Assembly: GCA_963750965.1 (NCBI GenBank)
Contig: CAVVSK010000020.1
Span: 90,889 to 154,888, forward strand
Direction: 5' to 3'
From: CANKHA01 sp963750965
Lineage (GTDB): Bacteria; Pseudomonadota; Alphaproteobacteria; Rhizobiales; Xanthobacteraceae
DNA: 64,000 nucleotides
The translations under genes were made by a program, and so were the position numbers. Shown in pieces: positions 26,316 through 34,943 of the stretch. Position 1 is the first letter of the stretch. Each line of letters starts with the position of its first letter. The notes under the pieces are model-generated. The model did no database searches, was not told the origin of the DNA, and saw nothing but the letters and a program-made list of their open reading frames with translations.

Positions 26316-27004
26316 CCGAACAGATCGTTGAGGGCATAGCCAGCACCTCGTACCGTGCGGATGGGATCGGCGCTATGGCCGCGGTTGAGCGCCTTGCGCA
26401 GCCGCCCGACATGCACATCCACCGTGCGCTCGTCGATATAGATTTCGTTGCCCCAGACACCGTCGAGCAGCTGAGTCCGGGAAAATACCCGGCCGGGCCG
26501 TTCCATCAAGAATTCCAATAACCGATATTCGGTCGGCCCCAGATCGACCGGCTGACCCGAGCGGGACACCCGCTTCTTTTCCCGGTCGAGCTCGATATCG
26601 CCGAAGGCGAGCACGTTTGCCACCCGGTCGGGATTGGCCCGGCGCAGAAGCGCGCGCACCCGGGCGACCAGTTCCGGCACTGAAAACGGCTTAACGATGT
26701 AATCATCCGCGCCGGTGGAAAGCCCGCGAACGCGCTCGCTTTCCTCACCGCGCGCGGTCAGCATGATAATCGGCAGTTGCCGGGTTTCGGGACGCGCACG
26801 CATGCGGCGGCACAGCTCAATGCCGGAAAGTCCGGGTAACATCCAGTCCAACACGACAAGGTCGGGAGCCCGTTCCTTGAGCTTGACGTCGCCTTCATCG
26901 CCGCGCGCGGCGGTGTCAACCTCATAGCCTTCCGCCTCGAGGTTGTAGCGCAACAGCAAGGTGAGGGGCTCTTCGTCTTCCACGATCAGAATGCGCGCAG
27001 CCAT
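26288..27004 (-). CDS. phoB: Phosphate regulon response regulator PhoB
   Basis: 238 residues from the ATG at 27004 (AAGGAGAG upstream). The receiver domain has RILIVEDEEPLTLLL, the phosphoacceptor in LVVLDWMLPG and the switch lysine in DYIVKPFS. The winged-helix output domain (DLGPTEYRLLEFLMERPGRV, split in two motifs, then VDVHVGRLRKALN) binds Pho boxes. It is the last gene of the phosphate operon. Phosphorylation by PhoR under phosphate limitation activates the pst genes. Confidence 0.95.
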   Translation of the reverse strand: MAARILIVEDEEPLTLLLRYNLEAEGYEVDTAARGDEGDVKLKERAPDLVVLDWMLPGLSGIELCRRMRARPETRQLPIIMLTARGEESERVRGLSTGADDYIVKPFSVPELVARVRALLRRANPDRVANVLAFGDIELDREKKRVSRSGQPVDLGPTEYRLLEFLMERPGRVFSRTQLLDGVWGNEIYIDERTVDVHVGRLRKALNRGHSADPIRTVRGAGYALNDLFGKTAASPSS

Positions 27005-27020
27005 TTGGGTCTGCTCTCCT

Positions 27021-27737
27021 TCAGCTGGCCGCGCCTGCGGCGAACCTAGTGGTGTCACCTTTCGGCCGTTCGTCTGTGATCGTGCGGCCTTCGATCATGT
27101 AATGCACGGTCTCAGCGATATTGGTGGTGTGGTCGCCCATACGCTCGATATTCTTGGCACTGAACATGAGGTGGATGCAGAAGGTGATGTTGCGCGGGTC
27201 TTCCATCATGTAGGTCAGCAGCTCGCGGAACAGCGAGGTGCACATCGCGTCGACCTCCTTGTCCCGGCGCCAGACATCGAGTGCCTTGGCAAGTTCGCGG
27301 CCGGCGTAGGCGTCCAGCACCTGTTTGAGCTGGGCGAGCGCCAAGGCCGCCATGTGCTCCAGACCGCGGATCAGCTTTTGCGGGCGGAACTCGCCATCCA
27401 GTTCGGCCACGCGCTTGGCGATGTTCTTGGCGAGGTCTCCGATCCTCTCGAGATCATTGGATACCCGAAGCGCGCTCACAATTTCCCGCAGATCGATCGC
27501 CATCGGCTGGCGTCGGGCAATGGTCAGGATCGCCTTCTCCTCGATCTCGCGTTGCAGCGCGTCGATCGACCGGTCGACCCGCACAACATGCTCGGCCAAC
27601 GTGGTGTCGAGGCGCACCAAGGCATCGACAGAATCCGCAATCGCCTTTTCGGCAAGGCCGCCCATCTGCGCGACATTTTTGTTGAGTTCCTGCAGATCGA
27701 CGTCGAAAGCCTTGGCGGTATGTTCGGACATCATCAT
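27021..27737 (-). CDS. phoU: Phosphate transport regulator PhoU
   Basis: 238 residues with two three-helix PhoU repeats (VSNDLERIGDLAKNIAKR and IERMGDHTTNIAETVHY are the paired metal-binding helix motifs). Three ATG codons in a row begin the frame; GAGGA fits the first best. PhoU couples PstB activity to PhoR and represses the regulon when phosphate is plentiful. It lies 31 nt after pstB and 16 nt before phoB. Confidence 0.95.
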   Translation of the reverse strand: MMMSEHTAKAFDVDLQELNKNVAQMGGLAEKAIADSVDALVRLDTTLAEHVVRVDRSIDALQREIEEKAILTIARRQPMAIDLREIVSALRVSNDLERIGDLAKNIAKRVAELDGEFRPQKLIRGLEHMAALALAQLKQVLDAYAGRELAKALDVWRRDKEVDAMCTSLFRELLTYMMEDPRNITFCIHLMFSAKNIERMGDHTTNIAETVHYMIEGRTITDERPKGDTTRFAAGAAS

Positions 27738-27768
27738 CTATCTTTCCTCGCGGGCACCCTGCCTCATC

Positions 27769-28602
27769 TCAACCGAAACGCCCGGTGATGTAATCCTGCG
27801 TGCGCGGATTGCTCGGCGCCGTGAACAAAGTTTCCGTTGGACCGAATTCGACGATCTCGCCGAGATACATAAACGCCGTATAGGCGGACACGCGCGCCGC
27901 TTGCTGCATGTTGTGAGTCACAATGACGATCGTGACCATCGGCGCCAGCTCGGTCATCAAGCCCTCAATGCGCGCGGTGGCGATCGGGTCGAGGGCGGAC
28001 GTCGGCTCGTCGAGCAGCAGCATCTCGGGTTCGGGCGCCAGCGCCCGGGCGATGCAAAGACGTTGCTGCTGGCCGCCCGAAAGCCCGTAGGCGGACGTGT
28101 GCAGCCGATCCTTGACTTCGTCCCACAGGGCCGACTGCTTGAGCGCCTGCTCCACGCGCTCATCAACAACCGACTTTCTACGGATTCCGCGGACCCAGAG
28201 TCCCGCTGCCACATTGTCATAGACGGATTTAGGAAACGGGTTCGGCTTTTGGAAGACCATTCCGATTTTCAAGCGAACCAGCATCGGATCGACCTTGGGC
28301 GAAACGATGTTGGTTTGCTCGGGAAAGAGAATGACCCGTCCCTCGTATCGGTTTCCCGGGTACAGATCGTGCATTCGGTTGAGCGCGCGCAACAATGTGC
28401 TCTTGCCGCAGCCGGATGGCCCGATCAAAGCAGTGACCTTGCGGTCGTGAATAGGAAAGTTCAGCTTATTCAGCGCCTGTTTCTCGCCGTAGTAGAAGCT
28501 CAAATCCTCGACCCGCGCGCGCACAGGCGGCGCTTCCGGAATGAAATCGACGGCGGCATTTTGCGTCATCCCGTCCATGATAGCCTTCGGAAGAGCGCTC
28601 AC
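27769..28602 (-). CDS. pstB: Phosphate ABC transporter ATP-binding protein PstB
   Basis: Up to 277 residues from a GTG at 28602 that overlaps the pstA stop by 4 bp (GTGA); the ATG at 28578 with GAAGG upstream is an alternative giving 269. Walker A is GPSGCGKST, the signature is LSGGQQQR, and Walker B is LLLDEPTSALD, followed by the H-loop VTHNMQQAARVS. It powers high-affinity phosphate import with PstA/PstC. Confidence 0.95.
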   Translation of the reverse strand: MSALPKAIMDGMTQNAAVDFIPEAPPVRARVEDLSFYYGEKQALNKLNFPIHDRKVTALIGPSGCGKSTLLRALNRMHDLYPGNRYEGRVILFPEQTNIVSPKVDPMLVRLKIGMVFQKPNPFPKSVYDNVAAGLWVRGIRRKSVVDERVEQALKQSALWDEVKDRLHTSAYGLSGGQQQRLCIARALAPEPEMLLLDEPTSALDPIATARIEGLMTELAPMVTIVIVTHNMQQAARVSAYTAFMYLGEIVEFGPTETLFTAPSNPRTQDYITGRFG

Positions 28603-29534
28603 ATTGAACCCCTGCGGATACGGTAACGAAGATAGATGGCAAAACCATTCATCAGCAGCGTCATCGCCAAGAGCACAACGCCCGTTGCGGCAGCCGCGAC
28701 ATGGAAACCTGCCTGCGGCCGGGAAATCCAGTTGAACATTTGAATCGGCATGACGGTGAACGGCGAGTTGAGCCATTCAAAATTCACAAAGGGAAATTCC
28801 CCCTGGATGGGTGACGGCGGAAGAAAGGCAATAAAGGTCAGCGCGCCGATGGTTATGATCGGAGCTGTCTCGCCGATTGCGCGCGACATACCGACGATGG
28901 CTCCGGTGAGGATTCCAGGCCGCGCGGCCGGCAACAGATACATATAGACGGCTTGCCATTTATCCGCACCAAGCGCGTAGGCCGCTTCGCGGATTTCTAT
29001 CCCAATGCTGCGCAAGGCCTCGCGTGTTGCGACGATGATGATAGGCAGAATGAGCAATGCCAGCGTCATCCCGGCTACCAGGACCGTCTGTCCAAGCTGC
29101 AAAGTCTGCACGAACAGGCCCAATGCCAGCAGACCGTAGATGATCGAGGGTACGCCGGCGAGATTGGTCACGTTGATCTCGATAAGATCAGTCATCCAGT
29201 TCTTTGACGCGTATTCTTCCAAGTAGACGCCGGCAGCAACTCCAATTGGGACCGCCAGCACGGTGGTGGTTATCATCACCGCCACCGTTCCTACCCAGGC
29301 CGAGAGAATGCCGGCCTGGTCGGGTCTGCGTGACGGATAATTCGATAAGAATTCGAGGCTGATACGCGGCACGCCATCCACCACGAAGTCGGCGATCAGG
29401 GCGAGCAGCGCACCCATCGCCAAGACGAGCACCGCCAAGCCGATGATGCCGAATCGCAGGTCCTGCCGATTGGCTTTCTTGACGAGGCGTTCTTCGATCT
29501 TCGCGAGCGCTCGCTTTTGGGTTTCGGTGCTCAT
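28599..29534 (-). CDS. pstA: Phosphate ABC transporter permease PstA
   Basis: 311 residues from the ATG at 29534; a GTG at 29558 that overlaps pstC by 14 bp would add eight residues. Six spans and the permease EAA loop (TREALRSIGIEIREAAYALGA is cut here to REAAYALGADKWQ) match PstA. The start choice is uncertain because neither has a strong ribosome-binding site. It sits between pstC and pstB with overlaps typical of coupled translation. Confidence 0.92.
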   Translation of the reverse strand: MSTETQKRALAKIEERLVKKANRQDLRFGIIGLAVLVLAMGALLALIADFVVDGVPRISLEFLSNYPSRRPDQAGILSAWVGTVAVMITTTVLAVPIGVAAGVYLEEYASKNWMTDLIEINVTNLAGVPSIIYGLLALGLFVQTLQLGQTVLVAGMTLALLILPIIIVATREALRSIGIEIREAAYALGADKWQAVYMYLLPAARPGILTGAIVGMSRAIGETAPIITIGALTFIAFLPPSPIQGEFPFVNFEWLNSPFTVMPIQMFNWISRPQAGFHVAAAATGVVLLAMTLLMNGFAIYLRYRIRRGSM

Positions 29535-29544
29535 TTTTGTTCGC

Positions 29545-30502
29545 TTAATAGACTTCACGGTACTTCTTTCGAAGCCAGAACGCGATCAGATTGAAGACGA
29601 GGGTAATCAGGAAAAGCATTAGGCCAGCCGCGAAGATTGTCTGATAGGCCAAGGAATTGTGCGGCACGTCCCCAAGGCTAATTTGCACGATGTAAGCGGT
29701 GATCGTAGCGGCGCCTTCGAGCGGGTCATAGGCAAGTCGTGCTTGCTGGCCAGCGGCGATCGCAACCACCATGGTCTCACCGACGGCACGCGACATTCCA
29801 AGAAGATAGGCCGCCGTTACACCGGAAAATGCTCCCGGAATGATCACCCCGAGCGCCGTTTGCAGACGCGTGAAGCCGAGCGCGTAGGCGCCCTCCCTCA
29901 AGGGGTTAGGCACCGCACGCATCGCGTCTTCGGCGACCGAGACGATATAGGGAAGAATCATAATTCCGATGACGATGCCGGGAACCAGCAGATTGAAGCC
30001 GGAGAGGCCGGGGATGAAAACCTGGAAAATTGGTGTCAGGAAAAAGAGCGCAAAGTAGCCAAAGGCGACGGTGGGCACGCCTGCGAGAAGCTCCAGGACA
30101 GGCTTGATCGTCTCGCGTATCCGCTGTCTGGCAAATTCGCTTAGGTAGATTGCGAGAATCGTTCCGGCCGGCACCGCAACGACAAGGCCGATAAACGTCG
30201 TCATCAGCGTACCGGATACGAGCGTCATGATTCCGAAGCGCGGATTATCAAAAACCGGCGTCCATTCGGTATCCGTCAGAAAATCGATGATCGAAACTTG
30301 CCTGAAAAACAGAATCGAACTCGTAGACCAAAATATAAACGATGCTGGCGGTGATCAGGACCGACAAGGCCGCGGCGAGAAACAGGATGCCGCGCACAAT
30401 CCATCCAGTGATCATTCTTCGCCGCAAAAATGCGTCGCTGGCGGAGATCCGACCGTAAGGCATTGCTTCGCTGGAAGAATAGCCTAGATCCACGGTCGCC
30501 AT
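29545..30502 (-). pseudogene. pstC: Phosphate ABC transporter permease PstC, frameshifted
   Basis: Two frames together give a full-length PstC of 318 residues. Codons from 30502 give the N-terminus to IVYILVYE. At 30318-30319 an extra T (minus strand GAGTTCG) shifts the frame; removing it restores ESILFFRQVSIIDFL and TDTEWTPVFDNPRFGI, then MTLVSGTLM and the rest. Without the correction the first frame stops after 84 residues. The EAA loop AVPNPLREGAYALGFTR is intact. All other pst/pho genes are whole. The corrected site would read GAGTC, a GANTC methylation site, so consensus error is a real alternative to mutation. Confidence 0.85.
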
Positions 30503-30528
30503 ATCACTGCACCCTTGCGGCCAAAACG

Positions 30529-30558
30529 GAAGTTGGGCGGCGCAAACCGCCCAACTTC
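30529..30558 (-). promoter_or_regulatory. 12-bp perfect hairpin between pstS and pstC
   Basis: GAAGTTGGGCGG (30529-30540) and CCGCCCAACTTC (30547-30558) form a perfect stem with a 6-nt loop in the 85-bp gap between pstS and pstC. On the transcribed strand it is followed by CGTTTTGG rather than a long T-run. It probably acts as a partial terminator or an RNA-stabilising 3' end, so that pstS is made in excess over the permease genes, as is usual for binding proteins. Confidence 0.75.
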
Positions 30559-30587
30559 ACACGGAACTAACGCATACCAACGCGCAA

Positions 30588-31586
30588 TCAATTGACCAGC
30601 GGCGTCTTCAGCAGCTCGTCCACCGAAACGCCGATTTTCGAGCCATGGAACGCGGTACCAAGCGTGCGCTCCTTGAAGCGCTGCATGAACACGTCGTAGG
30701 CCTTGTCCGGAAGCGGCACGTAGCCGACTTCCTTGACCAGCTTCAACGCGTTCTTCTTATCGAGATAGAACTCGACGAATTTCGCGACCTCGGGTTTGCT
30801 CTCGATGGATTTCTTACTGACATAGATGAAAATGGGGCGCGACAGCGGCTGATAGCTGCCATCTCTGGCGGCTTCGACCGACGGCATGACTGCCTTCGCG
30901 TCGTCTTTCGGCTTGATCGCCACCGCTTTGAGCTTGTTCGCATTCTCCATGTAATAGGCGAGTCCGAAGAAACCCAAAGCGTTCACATCACCGGCGACGC
31001 CCTGCACCAGCACGTTATCGTCTTCCGAGGCGGTGAAGTCGCCGCGTGACGAATGCTCCTTGCCGACAATCGCCGCGGTGAAATAATCGTAAGTGCCGGA
31101 ATCGGTGCCGGCGCCATATAGTTTGAGCGGCCGATCGGGGAAGCTGTCACGAACTTGCTTCCAGTTGGTGATCTTGCCCTGAGCTTCGGGCTCCCAAACT
31201 TTCTTCAATTCTGCGACGGTCATTTCCTTCGCCCAGTCATTCTTGGGGTTGACGATGACCGTGAGGGCGTCGAGCGCAACCGGCAGCTCGATATATTCGA
31301 CGTTAGCGGCCTTGCAGTCGGCGCGCTCTTTTTCCGTAATCGGCCGGGACGCATCCGAAATGTCCGTTTCGCCGCGGCAGAATTTCTTGAAGCCGCCGCC
31401 GGTGCCGGCAATGCCAACCGTCACTTTGACGCCCGTGTTGGCCTTTTGGAATTCCTCGGCCATGGCCTCGGTGATCGGGAACACGGTCGAAGAACCGTCG
31501 ATCGCGATAATCTTGTTTTGAGCCGAGGCTGCATTGAAGGTGAGCGTCAAAGCGGCGCCGGCAAAAATCAGGAATTTTAGGGACAT
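30588..31586 (-). CDS. pstS: Phosphate-binding periplasmic protein PstS
   Basis: 332 residues from the ATG at 31586 with AGGAGAG five bases upstream. Sec signal ends near ASAQ. IDGSSTVFPITEAMAEEF is the phosphate-binding loop start (motif DGSSTVFP), GTGGGFKKFCRGETDISDASRP continues it (motif GGGFKKFC) and SGTYDYF closes the site. It captures phosphate in the periplasm for PstCAB. A three-repeat Pho box lies about 90 nt upstream. First gene of the pst transcription unit. Confidence 0.95.
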   Translation of the reverse strand: MSLKFLIFAGAALTLTFNAASAQNKIIAIDGSSTVFPITEAMAEEFQKANTGVKVTVGIAGTGGGFKKFCRGETDISDASRPITEKERADCKAANVEYIELPVALDALTVIVNPKNDWAKEMTVAELKKVWEPEAQGKITNWKQVRDSFPDRPLKLYGAGTDSGTYDYFTAAIVGKEHSSRGDFTASEDDNVLVQGVAGDVNALGFFGLAYYMENANKLKAVAIKPKDDAKAVMPSVEAARDGSYQPLSRPIFIYVSKKSIESKPEVAKFVEFYLDKKNALKLVKEVGYVPLPDKAYDVFMQRFKERTLGTAFHGSKIGVSVDELLKTPLVN

Positions 31587-31674
31587 GCATCTCTCCTTGT
31601 TACCAGGGTGCTCTACGCGCCATGTGCGGACGTGTCCTGCCCCTGTGTCCCTATCGATCGCGCATAACCCTTCT

Positions 31675-31703
31675 ATGACTGGCTTATGACAGTCAGATGA
31701 CAG
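31675..31703 (-). promoter_or_regulatory. Pho box (PhoB operator) upstream of pstS
   Basis: Read on the minus strand, CTGTCAT (31703-31697), CTGTCAT (31692-31686) and CAGTCAT (31681-31675) are three direct repeats spaced exactly 11 bp apart, each 7 bp followed by a 4-bp A/T-tolerant spacer. This is the classical Pho box. It lies 89 nt upstream of the pstS start and downstream of phoR, so PhoB should activate the pstS-phoB unit from here. Confidence 0.9.
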
Positions 31704-31730
31704 CGCCAAGGCTTTGATTGGAAATCGTTT

Positions 31731-33023
31731 TTATGCCAAGACGTTTTTGCCGCTGGGGACAGGCAGGTACACGGTGAAAGTGGCGCCCTCCCCCAGATTG
31801 CTCGCGATGGAAAGCCGTCCGCGATGCCGGTTGAGGATGTGCTTGGCAAGCGCCAGGCCAAGGCCGGTGCCGCCTTGGGCGCGGCTGTCGGCTACGTCTA
31901 CCCGGTAGAAGCGTTCGGTCAGACGCGGCAGATGCTCGGGCGCGATGCCGGGGCCATAATCGCGCACCGCGATCTGCGCTTCGTCCTCGGCATCGCCCGT
32001 TTCCTGCCGGCTGAAATGAATTTCCACCCGCTTGCCTGACGCACCGTATTTCAATGCATTCTCGATCAGGTTCTCGAAAACGCGGATCAGTTCATCGCGG
32101 TCACCGAAAACGACCAATGGCGCGGGCGGGGCGTGGATCTTGATTTCGACCTGGCGGTCGCGCGCGAGAGTCTGCAGGCCATCCGACACCTGCCGCACGA
32201 TCGGCACGAGATCGACCGCGGTCACCGGACGCAGATGCGCGCTGAGCTCGATCCGCGACAGCGACAGCAGATCATCGATCAGCCGCGCCATCCGGGTGGC
32301 CTGTGCCTGCATGATCTGAAGGAAGCGTTCGCGCGCGGCGGCGTCGTTTCGCGCCGAGCCTTGCAGGGTGTCGATGAAACCCGATAAAGCCGCCAGCGGC
32401 GTGCGGAGTTCATGGCTTGCATTGGCTACGAAGTCGGCGCGCATTTCCTCCATCCGCCGCATCGGCGTCAGATCGTGAAACGTCACCAGCAGGCTATCGG
32501 GCTCGCCCGTGTCGGATGCCGCGGAGCTGGTGATCGGGATGACAAAGGCTTCCAGCCATCGTTCCGGTACGCGTTCGGAAAACTCCACCCGCTGTGGCTG
32601 ACCGGTCTTACCGGCTTGCTGGATAGCTTCTGCTAAGGCGGGAATGCGGATTGCGACCAAGCCCAAGCCACCGCGGCGCAGGCCCGGGACGAGTTGTGCC
32701 GCCTGCGCATTAAAGGCGAGCACCGAACCCTGCCGGCTGAGCGCGAGCACCGCGTCCGGCAGGCCGGAGATCACCGATTCAAGAATGGAATTGACGTGGA
32801 ATTCGGGAGGCCTGTCGCCAACATTTGCGGGCGGACTTTTCTTGGCAGTCGATCCCGCCACGACGGCTGCCAGTGATAGCACTCCGAAGGCGGCCAGCGC
32901 CTGGGTGACCGTCAGCGCGGACATCAGAACGAAAGCGAGAGAGACCGCAGCTGCCGCGGCGATCACAATTCCGGCACGAAAGCCGCTCGAAGCGAATTCC
33001 CGTTGCCGGAAGAATTTCGTCAT
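31731..33023 (-). CDS. phoR: Phosphate regulon sensor histidine kinase PhoR
   Basis: 430 residues: two N-terminal membrane spans (about 17-60), a PAS domain (VISGLPDAVLALSRQGSVLAFN is its start, motif LPDAVLALSRQG), then the H-box FVANASHELRTPLA and the ATPase boxes NLIENALKYG (N), DYGPGIAPEH (G1) and GGTGLGLALAKHI (G2). It phosphorylates PhoB when PstSCAB-PhoU signals low phosphate. It precedes pstS, with the Pho box between them, and starts next to a small exported-protein gene. Confidence 0.95.
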   Translation of the reverse strand: MTKFFRQREFASSGFRAGIVIAAAAAVSLAFVLMSALTVTQALAAFGVLSLAAVVAGSTAKKSPPANVGDRPPEFHVNSILESVISGLPDAVLALSRQGSVLAFNAQAAQLVPGLRRGGLGLVAIRIPALAEAIQQAGKTGQPQRVEFSERVPERWLEAFVIPITSSAASDTGEPDSLLVTFHDLTPMRRMEEMRADFVANASHELRTPLAALSGFIDTLQGSARNDAAARERFLQIMQAQATRMARLIDDLLSLSRIELSAHLRPVTAVDLVPIVRQVSDGLQTLARDRQVEIKIHAPPAPLVVFGDRDELIRVFENLIENALKYGASGKRVEIHFSRQETGDAEDEAQIAVRDYGPGIAPEHLPRLTERFYRVDVADSRAQGGTGLGLALAKHILNRHRGRLSIASNLGEGATFTVYLPVPSGKNVLA

Positions 33024-33024
33024 T

Positions 33025-33372
33025 TCACGGGCCGGTTAAACTTTGCAGAGTCTGCCGGAAACGCTCGGCAAACGCGCCATTGCGGTCACAAGCCGCCGGC
33101 CCCTGCCGCTCGAATGCGACATCTGCCTTGGAATAGATCGCGTTATTTTCACGCGCTCCCAGGCGCAATTTGTCAACCAGTGCCTTGGCCTCGCGATCGA
33201 TCATGTCGGCTTGCTTGGAGCTTATTGGAAAGCCGCAGCGGTCGGCGGCGACGGACAAGAGATAGAGAGTGAGCAGTTCGTCCTTGCCGGTCTTGTTTTC
33301 CGCGGGCGATGCGACGGTAGCCGATGATGCGGCCAGGGCCGCAATAACGAGAAGACTAGGGACGATTTTCAT
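33025..33372 (-). CDS. Small exported protein of unknown function upstream of phoR
   Basis: 115 residues from the ATG at 33372 behind AGGAG. A Sec signal (MKIVPSLLVIAALAASSA) leads to a mature helical domain with two cysteines (DRCGFPI and AACDRNG), which could form a disulfide. I know no function. It ends 1 bp before the phoR start, so it is likely cotranscribed with phoR; any role in phosphate sensing is only inferred from this. Confidence 0.7.
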   Translation of the reverse strand: MKIVPSLLVIAALAASSATVASPAENKTGKDELLTLYLLSVAADRCGFPISSKQADMIDREAKALVDKLRLGARENNAIYSKADVAFERQGPAACDRNGAFAERFRQTLQSLTGP

Positions 33373-33442
33373 TCTTCGCTCCTGCCCGGCCGTTCTCGCG
33401 AGGCAATGTCTTTGATAGCGGCTTCCGCGACCGCTCGCACTT

Positions 33443-34522
33443 TCAAATCCCGTCATCCTTGTGCGGCATGACGTCAGCCGCAGGCGGCGGCGGATTGGCG
33501 GCGGCAGGTGCGGCTGGGCGCGGAAACAGGCTCAGATGCAATTCGCGGCCGCCGAGGATGGAAAGGGAAATGATGAAAGGTACGATGTAATACAGCAAGC
33601 GGAAGAGCAGCAGGCCGGCCAGCAACTCCTCCTTGTCGAACTGCCACAACGCCACCAGCATGGCGGCATCAAAAACGCCCAGTCCGCCCGGAGAATGGCT
33701 GGCGAATCCCAGCAGTGTCGCAGAAACAAAGATCACCGCCACCGTAACAAAACTCACATGCGGTTCGCTCGGCACCAGCATGTACATGGCGAGCGCGCAA
33801 CAAGCGAGGTCGACGATGCCGATCCCGATCTGCAGCAGTGTTAGCGGTCCGCCCGGCAATGTGACCTGCCATTGGCCGCGGCCGATGGAGCGCGGGCGGC
33901 GCCACACCCAAACGACGTAGCAAGCAAGCACCGCAAGCGTGAGCAACGCGAGGCTGCGGTTGGCCCAGGGCGGAAGTTGATCGATGGCGCTCGCCGCTTC
34001 CGGCGCATAAGCGATGCCCAATCCGAGCACGGTGGCATTGCCAAGCCAGAAGGTAAGGCCGGCGACGAAGCAGATCTTGGCGACCTCGCCGGCATCGAGC
34101 CCCCAGGTTGAATAGATGCGATAGCGCACAGCGCCGCCGGTGAAGACGCTGGCGCCGACATTGTGACCGATAGAATAACTGGTAAAGCCGGCAAGCGCGG
34201 CGCCGCGATACGGCACGTCATGGCGCCCGATCGTACGCAGCGCGAAGAGATCGTAAAAGGTCAGCGTGAAATAGCCGGCGAAGACGAACAGAGCGGCGAG
34301 CAGGATGTCGTGCATCGGCGTCTCCTGCATCGCGCCGAGAACCTCTTCGACGTCGAGGTCGTGCAGGATGTCGTAGAGCACCCACAAGGCGACCGCGATG
34401 ATGGTCAGGCTCAGTACGAAGCCGACCCGGTGCCACCCGATCTTTTCCCGGCAGAGGCGCGCGGACGCACCCAGCATGCTCGGCACCTTGTCCGCCGGAG
34501 CGGGTTTGATTGTCTCGGTCAT
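33443..34522 (-). CDS. Lysylphosphatidylglycerol synthase transmembrane (UPF0104/YbhN) family protein
   Basis: 359 residues with about eight spans. Family features are the long SYSIGHNVGASVFTGGAVRYR motif (here SIGHNVGASVFTGGAVRYR) and SHSPGGLGVFDAAML. It matches only the N-terminal membrane (flippase) domain of MprF; the catalytic tRNA-dependent domain is absent and the C-terminus is a Pro/Ala-rich tail. Such stand-alone proteins probably flip lipids, but the substrate is not known. It runs toward the phoR cluster. Confidence 0.85.
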   Translation of the reverse strand: MTETIKPAPADKVPSMLGASARLCREKIGWHRVGFVLSLTIIAVALWVLYDILHDLDVEEVLGAMQETPMHDILLAALFVFAGYFTLTFYDLFALRTIGRHDVPYRGAALAGFTSYSIGHNVGASVFTGGAVRYRIYSTWGLDAGEVAKICFVAGLTFWLGNATVLGLGIAYAPEAASAIDQLPPWANRSLALLTLAVLACYVVWVWRRPRSIGRGQWQVTLPGGPLTLLQIGIGIVDLACCALAMYMLVPSEPHVSFVTVAVIFVSATLLGFASHSPGGLGVFDAAMLVALWQFDKEELLAGLLLFRLLYYIVPFIISLSILGGRELHLSLFPRPAAPAAANPPPPAADVMPHKDDGI

Positions 34523-34943
34523 CGGCTTGAACTAGCAGAACCGGAATGCTGGCGCGAGGATGAGGGCTCCTTGTCCTGGGCAGGATATCTTTAACCTTAA
34601 GCCCGGGATGCGGTATTGCGTTTGCACTAGTGTTTTGGTACACGCCCGGCCCTACCTGATCCTACTCAAAGGGAGGCGACTATGCTTTTCGACTATCGCC
34701 CCCGCAGGGCAACCCTCGATAGTTGAGGCGGTCCGCCGACCAATCTTTAGGCCGTGCCTGCCTGCCCAACACTTTCGAATGAGGGCCTCGTTCGCTTCGC
34801 GAACGATTTGGGATCCACTCACATGACTACCCCGTTTCGCGTCCAAGCCGGGCGCAAACAGGCGACGGCCGGCCGGAACAAGTGGTCCAGGGGGTAGTTA
34901 TTAAGGGTCGCGCGCGTTGCCTCGCGTGGACGCAGGAAACGGC
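34523..34943. other. Intergenic region ahead of the polysaccharide locus
   Basis: About 420 bp between divergent genes. It must contain promoters for the UPF0104 gene and for the deacetylase at 34944. A short inverted repeat CGTTCGC/GCGAACG lies near 34788-34804. No coding sequence is convincing. Confidence 0.4.

Noticed and set aside
30310..30330. Programmed +1 frameshift in pstC
   Set aside because: No slippery stop-type site or stimulating structure is visible, and PstC is not known to need one. Base error or mutation is simpler.
34523..34943. A short inverted repeat (CGTTCGC/GCGAACG) near 34788-34804 as a terminator
   Set aside because: No T-run follows on either strand and neither flanking gene ends here. 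It remains an unassigned palindrome.
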